Positions 1 to 5,504 of a stretch of DNA of 5,565 nt are shown here, piece after piece. Below the pieces are notes generated by a model that was not told the DNA's origin, did no database searches, and was given only the letters and a program-made list of their open reading frames with translations. Numbering within the stretch: position 1 is the first letter of the stretch; each line of letters opens with the position of its first letter. The position numbers were made by a program, and so were the translations under genes. Source of the stretch: Bacteroidia bacterium (GTDB lineage: Bacteria > Bacteroidota > Bacteroidia > B-17B0 > Aurantibacillaceae); assembly GCA_026418315.1 (NCBI GenBank), contig JAOABO010000114.1:1-5565 (forward strand), given 5' to 3'.

Positions 1-747
1 TTCTTTGGCTTTATTTTCGGCAGTATAAAATTTTGGGTTGGTTTTTGTTGTTTTAGGAGGGTTGGAAATAATTTTGTCAATAATTTCTTGTTGTTGTTTA
101 ATTTTTTCTTTTTTGTTGAAGGATAAGTCGGTTGATGTATTTTCTTTGGCTGTTTGGATGTGAGTGTATTCTTTTAATGCACGAGATAATGAGGTGGAAA
201 GTGGTTGGTCATAAGAATCTGTTACTTGGGTATCTTCTTTTGTTGTTTGTATTGTATCTGCTTGTTGTGTGGGAGTAATGGGTTCAGAATTTTTGGAAAT
301 GGCGGTTATTTCTTCTGCTTTTGATTTAATAATGGGGTTAATTTGTATAATTTCTGCTTGAATAATACTCTCTGATAAGGATTTATTAATGTCTTGAGAA
401 ATATCTATAGATTGTTCTGTAGGTATATTCTGCTTAGGCGGAGTTGTAGATGTGCTGTGATGGGGTGGAGGGTTAGTTTCGGTGGGGGTAAAATTTTTGT
501 GTAATGAAGGTTTTGTTGAAGTAGATTTTTTTAAGAATTGAAAAAAATATTTTCTATTTGGAATGTTATGGGAATTTTTTTTTAATGTTTGAGTAAAATT
601 GTTGTCTTTTAACTGGTATAAATATGAAATATAAAGCATTTGAGGAATAGAAAAGTAGGGGTATTGAGAGGCAATTTTTTCCAGGTCAGAATAATTTTGT
701 GGTTCATCAGAATTTGTTATTAGTGAATAAAAGTGTTCTATATTCAT
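1..747 (-). CDS. Bacteroidota-conserved hypothetical protein, N-terminal 249 residues (cut by window edge)
   Basis: An open frame runs from an ATG at 747-745 to the left edge without a stop (249 codons), so the C-terminus is missing. Residues about 1-75 look like a folded helical domain, with DLEKIASQYPYFSIPQMLYI at 21-40 and NSHNIPNRKYFFQFL at 58-72. From memory, this matches a Bacteroidota hypothetical family with the pattern 'QYPYFQxARLLYLxxL ... xxxIxDRxxLyxxL'. Residues about 75-210 are a low-complexity linker rich in Thr, Ser, Pro, Gln and Asn. Residues 212-229 (KKEKIKQQQEIIDKIISN) resemble the 'LIDKFIxxNPRI' segment near the end of that family, so perhaps only a short tail is missing. 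There is no signal peptide or membrane segment, so it is probably cytoplasmic. It starts 5 bases after the DUF4834-like gene and is probably co-transcribed with it. Function is unknown. In other Bacteroidota I recall this family near secG, which may lie beyond the left edge (inference). Confidence 0.8.
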   Translation of the reverse strand, partial: MNIEHFYSLITNSDEPQNYSDLEKIASQYPYFSIPQMLYISYLYQLKDNNFTQTLKKNSHNIPNRKYFFQFLKKSTSTKPSLHKNFTPTETNPPPHHSTSTTPPKQNIPTEQSIDISQDINKSLSESIIQAEIIQINPIIKSKAEEITAISKNSEPITPTQQADTIQTTKEDTQVTDSYDQPLSTSLSRALKEYTHIQTAKENTSTDLSFNKKEKIKQQQEIIDKIISNPPKTTKTNPKFYTAENKAKE

Positions 748-752
748 ATATA

Positions 753-947
753 TCAGTTTACTTCTTCGTAATCTACATAATCACCGGCATCTTGTTTTAG
801 TTTTTTATTTTGATTATTTGTTGATTTAAATTGGTTTGGGTTTTTATCAGGTCTTTTATTTATGGTGTCGTTTTCAGTATTGAAGACAAATTTTACTTTT
901 GACAGTAGCCACCAGATTATAATTATCCAAAATATCCACTTAATCAT
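753..947 (-). CDS. DUF4834-like small single-pass membrane protein
   Basis: This gene encodes 64 residues from ATG 947-945 to a TGA stop. Residues 2-20 are a strongly hydrophobic segment rich in Ile and Trp (MIKWIFWIIIIWWLL), long enough for one membrane span. A polar stretch rich in Asn, Lys and Gln follows (23-52), and the protein ends in GDYVDYEEVN (55-64). A hydrophobic N-terminus, a disordered basic/polar linker and a C-terminal G-[DE]-Y-[VI]-[DE]-[YF]-E-E motif are, as I remember it, the hallmarks of the Bacteroidota DUF4834 family. No function is known for that family. The gene lies 5 bases after the pRiA4b-like gene and 5 bases before the next one, so it is almost certainly in the same operon. 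The conserved tail probably faces the cytoplasm and could be a docking peptide (inference). The short length fits the family. Confidence 0.8.
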   Translation of the reverse strand: MIKWIFWIIIIWWLLSKVKFVFNTENDTINKRPDKNPNQFKSTNNQNKKLKQDAGDYVDYEEVN

Positions 948-952
948 AAAAT

Positions 953-1666
953 TTAATTTTCTTCATTGTCGTCCGATTCAAAGTATTCGTTTTGATTAAA
1001 CTCGTCTGCGTCAAAAACATCGTTGTCTTCATCAAAAATTTCTTCTGGTTCATCAGATTCATCATGGGGTTTAAGATCGGAGGGTTGGTTTATAGTGTTA
1101 AGTAAGTCATTCATATTGTCGTTTAGAATATCATTATCAGAAACATTTCCTTTCATTAGATTGGCATATATCATCTGGTCTATTTCATCATCTGAAAGCA
1201 TGGGTAAGGTATTGGATGTATTGGTATTTGCCTGAAGGTTTGCCTTTTGAGGTTTTCGTATTCTTTTAGGTATTTTATTTTTTGCAGAAATGATTTTTGG
1301 AAATGTATCTGGGCTATTTGCGTCGGGTTCTATTTTAATGAGTTCTATGTAAAACGTTAGTTGAAGTTGTTCATCATAGACAAATATGAATTTTTGTTTT
1401 GGTTGTTCAATGAGTGAAGAGATGCTTGTTTTATGCATCAGTTTTTCACCTTGTTGTGTATCTTCTTCTTTAAGAGTAATTTCAATGTGTTTATCCCAGT
1501 AATCATCGGACGTGAAGAAGGAGGAGGAGGCCTCTTTATTGTTTAACTCAAAGCTTTCTGTAATAATGGTATAAAAATCGTAGAAAGTTTGATTGGGTTT
1601 GATAAGTATTATTCTTTCTACATCGTTATCTTCTTCCCAATAAATTTTGAATCTGTAAACCGACAT
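953..1666 (-). CDS. Plasmid pRiA4b ORF-3-like protein (also named IS1096 passenger TnpR family) with acidic tail
   Basis: This gene encodes 237 residues from the ATG at 1666-1664. An in-frame TTG at 1711 would add 15 residues but would lie 41 bases inside the glycosyltransferase gene, so the ATG is preferred. Residues 1-113 resemble the pRiA4b ORF-3-like domain as found in Bacteroidota. They open with VYRFKIYWEED, have a 'TFYDFYTIITESF' helix (27-39) and 'SSFFTSDDYWDKHIEITL' (48-65), and then 'QKFIFVYDEQLQLTFYIELI' (91-110). In its Bacteroidota relatives this domain is uncharacterised. The names suggesting a transposon passenger or plasmid gene come from the first family members, and I see no mobile element here. 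Residues 129-141 are basic (KNKIPKRIRKPQK). A short predicted helix, LSDDEIDQMIYANLM (157-171), follows. The last 37 residues contain 19 Asp/Glu and no Lys or Arg. The protein is probably cytoplasmic. It starts 4 bases after the glycosyltransferase stop and is presumably translated from the same mRNA. Confidence 0.8.
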   Translation of the reverse strand: MSVYRFKIYWEEDNDVERIILIKPNQTFYDFYTIITESFELNNKEASSSFFTSDDYWDKHIEITLKEEDTQQGEKLMHKTSISSLIEQPKQKFIFVYDEQLQLTFYIELIKIEPDANSPDTFPKIISAKNKIPKRIRKPQKANLQANTNTSNTLPMLSDDEIDQMIYANLMKGNVSDNDILNDNMNDLLNTINQPSDLKPHDESDEPEEIFDEDNDVFDADEFNQNEYFESDDNEEN

Positions 1667-1670
1667 GGTT

Positions 1671-2420
1671 TTATTTTTTGGGTTTATATAATTCGGAGTG
1701 CAGGAGTCCAATTTTATTTAAGCGGTGAATAAAAGAAGTTTTGAGTACACCTAATCCGTATTTTAAACTTCTTTTGAAATTGATGGAACTGGCTTCGGGA
1801 AAATATTTGGTGGGGCAGGTGATTTCGGCAATTTCAAAGCCGGCATAAAAAATTTGTGATAGCATTTGGTTATCAAAAACAAAGTCATCAGAATTGGCGT
1901 GATAATTAATGGTTTCCAATACTTTTCTGGAAAATGCTCTGTAGCCGGTATGATATTCTGATAGTTTTTGCCAGATAATAAGATTTTGAGACAATGTAAG
2001 GAAGCGATTAAAAATATATTTATATAAAGGCATACCGCCTTTTAGTGCCCCTCCTCCCAGTATGCGTGAGCCAAGTACTACCGGATATACTTCGTTGGCT
2101 ATGAGATAGGCCATACTATGAATGAGTTTGGGTGTATATTGATAGTCGGGGTGAAGCATGATTACAATATCGGCGCCGAGTTGTAATGCAGTGTCATAGC
2201 AGGTTTTTTGATTGCCGCCATAGCCCTTGTTTCTGTCGTGCTGAATGATGTGTTTGATACCTATTTTTTTTGCTACTTCTATGGTGTTGTCTTTACTGCA
2301 GTCATCTACTAATACAACGTCGTCTACAATATCAAAAGGGATTTCATTGTATGTTTTTTCTAATGTGCGTTCAGCGTTGTAAGCGGGTAAAACTACAATA
2401 ACTTTTTTGTTTTTAATCAT
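1671..2420 (-). CDS. Family 2 glycosyltransferase (dolichyl-phosphate mannosyltransferase-like)
   Basis: This gene encodes 249 residues from ATG 2420-2418 and has a single GT-A catalytic domain. The nucleotide-binding start is VIVVLPAYNAERTLEKT (7-23), followed by VVLVDDCSKDNT (35-46) and NKGYGGNQKTCYDTAL (64-79). At the metal-binding site, where many relatives have DxD or DGD, the sequence is MLHPDYQYTP (88-97), with Asp92 as the remaining acidic residue. SRILGGGALKGGMPLYKY (118-135) and EYHTGYRAFSR (155-165) are the usual acceptor-side signatures of DPM1-like GT2 enzymes. The HPDYQY form is, from memory, common in a bacterial subgroup, so I do not read it as inactivation. There is no C-terminal membrane segment, so the enzyme is cytosolic or peripheral. 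It probably transfers a sugar from a nucleotide sugar to a lipid-phosphate or glycan acceptor, but the sequence does not give the sugar or acceptor. Its start lies 3 bases after the coiled-coil gene's stop. Confidence 0.92.
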   Translation of the reverse strand: MIKNKKVIVVLPAYNAERTLEKTYNEIPFDIVDDVVLVDDCSKDNTIEVAKKIGIKHIIQHDRNKGYGGNQKTCYDTALQLGADIVIMLHPDYQYTPKLIHSMAYLIANEVYPVVLGSRILGGGALKGGMPLYKYIFNRFLTLSQNLIIWQKLSEYHTGYRAFSRKVLETINYHANSDDFVFDNQMLSQIFYAGFEIAEITCPTKYFPEASSINFKRSLKYGLGVLKTSFIHRLNKIGLLHSELYKPKK

Positions 2421-2423
2421 ATA

Positions 2424-2927
2424 TTACAATAAATGAAATTGTTTGAGAACGGTTTTAATATCATTATTGGTTTTAGCCAGTTCACGAAGTGCATTTAATA
2501 ATTTTTTCTGTTCTTCTTTGTGGTTGAGAAATTCTTCTTCAATGGATTCTGTTTTATGTTGAAAAGGTTTTAAGAATGTTCTTCTGTCCCAAAGAATAAA
2601 GCCCACGATAGAGATGACAGATGTAATCATCATACCAGCTAAGAGATAAAGAAAGTTCTGTAGAGAATTAATTTGATTTTGTCGGGAATTGATTTGATTC
2701 TGTAAGGAATTAATTTGATTTTGAATAGAATTGATTTGTGTTTGCATTTGGTCAAAGCGGTCATTGGTTTGTTTAACAGATGTTTGTAAGGTGATTTCCA
2801 TTCGTATGAGTCGCTCTTTGTCATCTAATGTAAATGGCATGGATACAGAATTGGATTTTTGGTATTTTTCCTGGGCAAAGAAAATAGATTTAGCCAACAC
2901 AAGTAATAGTATAAGATGGTAACGCAT
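2424..2927 (-). CDS. Secreted/membrane coiled-coil protein with tandem QINSxQN heptads and one transmembrane helix
   Basis: This gene encodes 167 residues from ATG 2927-2925. Residues 1-18 look like a signal peptide (MRYHLILLLVLAKSIFFA, then QEK), with a Bacteroidota-style A|Q cleavage site. TLDDKERLIRMEITLQ (33-48) is followed by a coiled coil. Heptad core positions run in register from Val51 through Phe58, Met61, Ile65, Ile68, Ile72, Leu75, Ile79, Arg82, Ile86 and Leu89 to Leu93/Leu96. Residues 64-91 are four near-identical heptads. A transmembrane helix (92-113) ends in GFILWDRRT (109-117), and a second charged coiled coil occupies about 123-165. The 'ERLIR ... GF.LWDRRT' pair resembles an uncharacterised family I remember from several phyla, but I cannot name it. 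The N-terminal coil would lie in the periplasm and the charged C-terminal coil in the cytoplasm, suggesting a trimeric or dimeric signalling or scaffold protein (inference). It is 36 bases downstream of the TlpA-like gene and 3 bases upstream of the glycosyltransferase. Confidence 0.85.
   Translation of the reverse strand: MRYHLILLLVLAKSIFFAQEKYQKSNSVSMPFTLDDKERLIRMEITLQTSVKQTNDRFDQMQTQINSIQNQINSLQNQINSRQNQINSLQNFLYLLAGMMITSVISIVGFILWDRRTFLKPFQHKTESIEEEFLNHKEEQKKLLNALRELAKTNNDIKTVLKQFHLL
2658..2741 (-). repeat. Four tandem 21-base coding repeats (QINSxQN heptads)
   Basis: Four adjacent 21-base units (2658-2678, 2679-2699, 2700-2720, 2721-2741) encode consecutive coiled-coil heptads in the 2424-2927 gene. 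The core shared by all units on the plus strand is gaatt-[a/g]-atttg. Units 1 and 3 differ at only two bases and share ctgta at the start and aattaatttg inside. Units 2 and 4 share tt at the start and aattgatttg inside. This alternation points to duplication of a 42-base double unit. The third heptad in the protein carries Arg82 where the others have Leu or Ile. Confidence 0.9.
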
Positions 2928-2948
2928 CTTTATAGGATTTTTTTAATA

Positions 2949-2956
2949 CAAAAATA
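2949..2956 (-). promoter_or_regulatory. Possible internal promoter, -7 element TATTTTTG
   Basis: The 36-base gap between the TlpA-like gene and the coiled-coil gene contains TATTTTTG on the minus strand. This is an exact match to the Bacteroidota -7 consensus TAnnTTTG, with room for transcription to start about 15 bases before the ATG at 2927. I see no TTG at the expected -33 position, and a match of this kind is easy to get by chance in such AT-rich DNA. If real, it would let the last five minus-strand genes be expressed separately from the TlpA-like gene. Confidence 0.3.
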
Positions 2957-2963
2957 CAAAAAT

Positions 2964-4553
2964 TTATTTTTTGTTATTCTTTTCTTTTTCAAGATGTTCT
3001 ATAATTTTAGGAAGCGCTTCGTGAGAGAGTTTTTTAGCACGAATAATTTTATTTTTGTCAAGTAGGTAAATGACAGGAGTAGAGAATATATCGTATTTTT
3101 CACGAATGTTGTTGATATGTATGGGGTCATATACATTGATAAAATCTAGTTTTTTCTCAATAATAAATTTTCTCCATTTATCATATTCTGTGTGAGTGTA
3201 TACTGCATATACTTTTACATTATATTTTTGTTTGAGTTCATTGTATGTTTTTACTAATTCGGGCATTTCTTTTTGGCAGTGTCCGCAATCTACATCCCAA
3301 AAAACAAGAATAGTGTAATCTGCTTTTACCTGATAAAGAGAAATAAGTAAAGGGGTTATTTTATGCACATTGTCATAATAGAGTTTTGTAACACTTTCGC
3401 TGGTTTTAGCAGTATCAAATCCCATTTTGCTGGTTATTTTTCCACCGGTAGTGTCTATCATGAGTAGTTCGGGGGCTTGGTTTCCAATTAGAAGTGGTTC
3501 CAGTATTTTTCCTCTTTCAATGATTTTTTCTCTTACTTTTTCATCGTAAAGGTCATTGGCCATACCTGTTTTAATATATTTATTAATGATGTGTACAAAT
3601 ACTTTATCAAATCCCATTACTTTGTGTGCTTCGTAATAGGGTGTAAGGTATGCTAACAAGAACTTAAACATATCGGATTGGGGATTGCATTGTGATAGAA
3701 TTTTATCTAATTCTGTGATAGCAGAGTCGGGCATTTGAGGAATCATTCTTTCAAAGTAGTTTTTAAACTTTTCTCCAAAAAAGGGTGTGATGAGTAAGCG
3801 GTCGTCTTTGAAATTTACTCCATCCCAATAATGGTTTTTAATGTAATGATAAACAAAAATGCTATCTGGCCGGCCATTAGATGCTTTGGGTATATTATCG
3901 GGCTCTTTTGATATTTGTAAATTGATAACATCGGCAAGAAAGGAACCTTTATTGGTAGTATAAAATTCTTTTTGAAATTTTTTTACATCTTCGTTCAGTT
4001 GTTTTACTTCTCTTTCCATAAATTCTGCAGAATCTTTTTTGGGCATTTGCTGTGCTTTGTCTCTTAATTTACCAAACATTTCATTTTTTGTAGCAATGTA
4101 TTTGATGTATTCTAAAAATTTTTCATTTTCTTTTGAACCATTTACCTTGAATGTTCGGATATCTTTGATATCACCACTCATTGAGAATTTATTGTTTTCA
4201 TTGATAAAAAAGTCAAAGTATCTAACTTTATCTTGACTAACAATGAAGTAAACCCCTTTTTCAATTTCTTTGTCGGATTTAAAGGTGGCTTTTCCAAGTT
4301 TTACTCTTTTACAAGTGTCTACTATATATTGTTTGTCAAATGTGTATTTAGCAAGATACAAAACAGTATCTTTAGAGTTGGTAAGATTAAATTGTAAATT
4401 ATATCCTTTTACTTTAAATGATGGTAATGGAGTGGTACTAAAAAGAACTTTTTCTTGAGGGATAATTTTTTCTTTTGCTTTTTTTTGGGCGAGCAGATGG
4501 TGTGTTTGGTGAATTAACAAACCTGATAAGAGGGCTATTGTTATTTTGTTCAT
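2964..4553 (-). CDS. Secreted TlpA-like thiol-disulfide oxidoreductase with DUF4369/DUF5106-type N-terminal regions
   Basis: This gene encodes 529 residues from ATG 4553-4551. An in-frame TTG two codons upstream is less likely to be the start. Residues 1-22 form a signal peptide ending LLA, followed by Q, so the mature protein should be exported to the periplasm, or anchored there. Residues about 48-140 (GYNLQFNLTNSKDTVLYLAK onward) look like DUF4369. Residues about 140-350 are largely helical and resemble DUF5106. IGNQAPELLMID (356-367) begins the thioredoxin fold. The active site is ILVFWDVDCGHCQKEMPEL (415-433), with Cys423 and Cys426, and the cis-proline loop is FSTPVIYLLDK (490-500, Pro493). 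Both redox cysteines and the cis-proline are present, so it is probably active, most likely as a disulfide reductase. Two other cysteines (81, 289) have no obvious role. The substrate is unknown. It is the first gene of the minus-strand cluster and is divergent from the Bax inhibitor-1 gene. Confidence 0.92.
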   Translation of the reverse strand: MNKITIALLSGLLIHQTHHLLAQKKAKEKIIPQEKVLFSTTPLPSFKVKGYNLQFNLTNSKDTVLYLAKYTFDKQYIVDTCKRVKLGKATFKSDKEIEKGVYFIVSQDKVRYFDFFINENNKFSMSGDIKDIRTFKVNGSKENEKFLEYIKYIATKNEMFGKLRDKAQQMPKKDSAEFMEREVKQLNEDVKKFQKEFYTTNKGSFLADVINLQISKEPDNIPKASNGRPDSIFVYHYIKNHYWDGVNFKDDRLLITPFFGEKFKNYFERMIPQMPDSAITELDKILSQCNPQSDMFKFLLAYLTPYYEAHKVMGFDKVFVHIINKYIKTGMANDLYDEKVREKIIERGKILEPLLIGNQAPELLMIDTTGGKITSKMGFDTAKTSESVTKLYYDNVHKITPLLISLYQVKADYTILVFWDVDCGHCQKEMPELVKTYNELKQKYNVKVYAVYTHTEYDKWRKFIIEKKLDFINVYDPIHINNIREKYDIFSTPVIYLLDKNKIIRAKKLSHEALPKIIEHLEKEKNNKK

Positions 4554-4570
4554 AATCAATATTTTTGCTG

Positions 4571-4578
4571 CAAGTATA
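4571..4578 (-). promoter_or_regulatory. Weak candidate promoter (-7 box TATACTTG) for the TlpA-like gene
   Basis: TATACTTG on the minus strand matches the Bacteroidota -7 consensus TAnnTTTG with one mismatch. It lies about 18 bases before the ATG at 4553, so transcription would begin about 12 bases before the start codon. No good -33 TTG box is visible upstream. The dyad at 4585-4597 lies directly behind it, where a repressor could interfere. It was chosen as the best box in this gap and is not a strong match. Confidence 0.25.
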
Positions 4579-4584
4579 AAAATA

Positions 4585-4597
4585 ATATCTCAGATAT
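4585..4597. promoter_or_regulatory. 13-base perfect dyad in the divergent intergenic region (possible operator)
   Basis: The sequence atatct-c-agatat is a perfect 6-base inverted repeat around one central base, in the gap between the divergent TlpA-like and Bax inhibitor-1 genes. A second, shorter dyad, tatca-tttt-tgata, lies at 4612-4625. Either could be an operator for a dimeric regulator. Short AT-rich palindromes are common by chance, and no regulator gene is in the window. Confidence 0.25.
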
Positions 4598-4657
4598 GGT
4601 AAGAATGGCGGTATCATTTTTGATATAATTAACTATTATTGTTGCCAAGAATTTATG

Positions 4658-4665
4658 TATAATTG
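4658..4665 (+). promoter_or_regulatory. Weak candidate promoter (-7 box TATAATTG) for the Bax inhibitor-1 gene
   Basis: TATAATTG differs from TAnnTTTG at one position. Candidate -33 TTG triplets lie upstream at 4639-4641 and 4642-4644, giving spacers of 16 and 13 bases, shorter than or at the lower edge of what is usual. Transcription would begin only a few bases before the ATG at 4678, giving a very short leader. Other AT-rich stretches, such as tataat at 4624-4629, are equally possible. Confidence 0.2.
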
Positions 4666-4677
4666 CAGAAAAAAATT

Positions 4678-5418
4678 ATGGAAAACAGAAGCACTAAAAT
4701 TGAAAATTTGAATTTTCAGGAAGTAGAGAGCAGGGTACTTTCAACCAATATTTTATTCAGACAGGTATTTAGCTGGATGTTTGTAGGATTACTACTAACT
4801 ACTATCAGTTCTTTGTACTTTGGACTAAATCCTGAAGTAATGAGATATTTATTTTCGGTTAATGAATCGGGTGCTAAATTAAATTTTTTGGGATGGATAG
4901 TGATGCTGGCTCCGTTGGGATTTGTGTTTACTATGAGTTTGGCATTTAAAAGATTAAGTTTTGTTCAATTGGCATCCATTTTTATATTGTATGCTTTAGT
5001 AAATGGAATTAGTTTAGGGTTTATATTTTATGTTTATGAGATTGGAAGTATATTCAAGGCGTTTTTAAGTGCTGCTGCTTTATTTGCCGTTATGTCCATT
5101 GCGGGATATACTACTAAAACGGATTTAACTTCATTGGGTAAAATTTTATTTTTTGGGTTAATAGGAATTATCATTGCATCTATTATTAACTTTTTTATGA
5201 AAAGCTCTGCTATGGATTATATCATTAGTATTTTTGGAGTAATAATTTTTACTGGATTAACTGCTTATGATGTTCAAAAAATTAAGTTGTTGTCTTATGA
5301 AAGTGATGGTAGTGTTATGTATAGAAAACTTGGAATTATGGGTGCTTTGAATTTGTATTTAGATTTTATTAATTTGTTTTTATATCTATTAAGATTATTT
5401 GGAAATAAAAGAGATTGA
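4678..5418 (+). CDS. Bax inhibitor-1/YccA (YbhL-type) integral membrane protein
   Basis: This gene encodes 246 residues from ATG 4678-4680. An in-frame TTG at 4663 would add only five residues and is less likely, and no Shine-Dalgarno sequence is visible, only an A-run. After a polar N-terminus (1-28), about seven hydrophobic segments follow, near 30-48, 69-90, 96-119, 124-143, 154-173, 179-195 and 222-241. The family signatures are near the end: FTGLTAYDVQKIK (191-203) and GALNLYLDFINLFLYLLRLF (222-241), then GNKRD. Asp198 and Asp229 correspond to the paired aspartates that act as the pH-sensitive gate in the Bacillus homologue YetJ, which leaks calcium when reconstituted. The length is normal for bacterial members. 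It sits in the inner membrane and its physiological role in bacteria is unclear. It stands alone on the plus strand, divergent from the TlpA-like gene. Confidence 0.95.
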   Translation: MENRSTKIENLNFQEVESRVLSTNILFRQVFSWMFVGLLLTTISSLYFGLNPEVMRYLFSVNESGAKLNFLGWIVMLAPLGFVFTMSLAFKRLSFVQLASIFILYALVNGISLGFIFYVYEIGSIFKAFLSAAALFAVMSIAGYTTKTDLTSLGKILFFGLIGIIIASIINFFMKSSAMDYIISIFGVIIFTGLTAYDVQKIKLLSYESDGSVMYRKLGIMGALNLYLDFINLFLYLLRLFGNKRD

Positions 5419-5480
5419 ATTAGTTTGCTTTATTAAACAATGGTTGCTATTGAATGAACGAGTTTAATTATTTTATTCTT

Positions 5481-5504
5481 TAGAAGTAAATTATTAAACT
5501 TCTA
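5481..5504. terminator. Inverted repeat between convergent genes (weak terminator candidate)
   Basis: tagaagt (5481-5487) and acttcta (5498-5504) form a perfect 7-base stem around a 10-base loop. It lies between the Bax inhibitor-1 stop and the right edge, and overlaps the last codons of the proposed convergent reading frame. Neither strand has a U-run directly after the stem, so it is not a standard intrinsic terminator. A longer alternative pairing, agtttaat (5461-5468) with attaaact (5493-5500), competes with it. Confidence 0.3.

Noticed and set aside
1001..1036. EF-hand or dockerin-like calcium loop at residues 212-223 (DEDNDVFDADEF) of the pRiA4b-like protein
   Set aside because: The spacing D-x-D-x-D is suggestive, but the central glycine, the position-8 hydrophobic residue and the position-12 glutamate are all missing. 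It is better explained as a generally acidic tail.
1023..1235. A 70-codon plus-strand open frame rich in serine
   Set aside because: It is the antisense shadow of the acidic tail of the pRiA4b-like gene, where Asp/Glu codons read as Ser and Phe on the other strand.
953..1711. A longer start (TTG at 1711) for the pRiA4b-like gene
   Set aside because: It would overlap the glycosyltransferase by 41 bases, and the added residues do not resemble the family. The ATG at 1666 gives the usual M-x-V/I-Y-R-F beginning.
2639..2824. A 61-codon minus-strand open frame across the heptad repeats
   Set aside because: It is open only because the 21-base repeats keep a second frame free of stops. It overlaps the signal-peptide/coiled-coil gene, and its Lys/Ile-rich product has no recognisable features.
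4039..4458. Two plus-strand open frames of 62-65 codons inside the TlpA-like gene
   Set aside because: Both lie antisense to a long, well-supported coding sequence with clear domains. Neither shows any family motif.
5423..5438. Hairpin gttt-N8-aaac just after the Bax inhibitor-1 stop as a terminator
   Set aside because: The stem has only four AT-rich pairs and no following U-run, so it is not credible as an intrinsic terminator.
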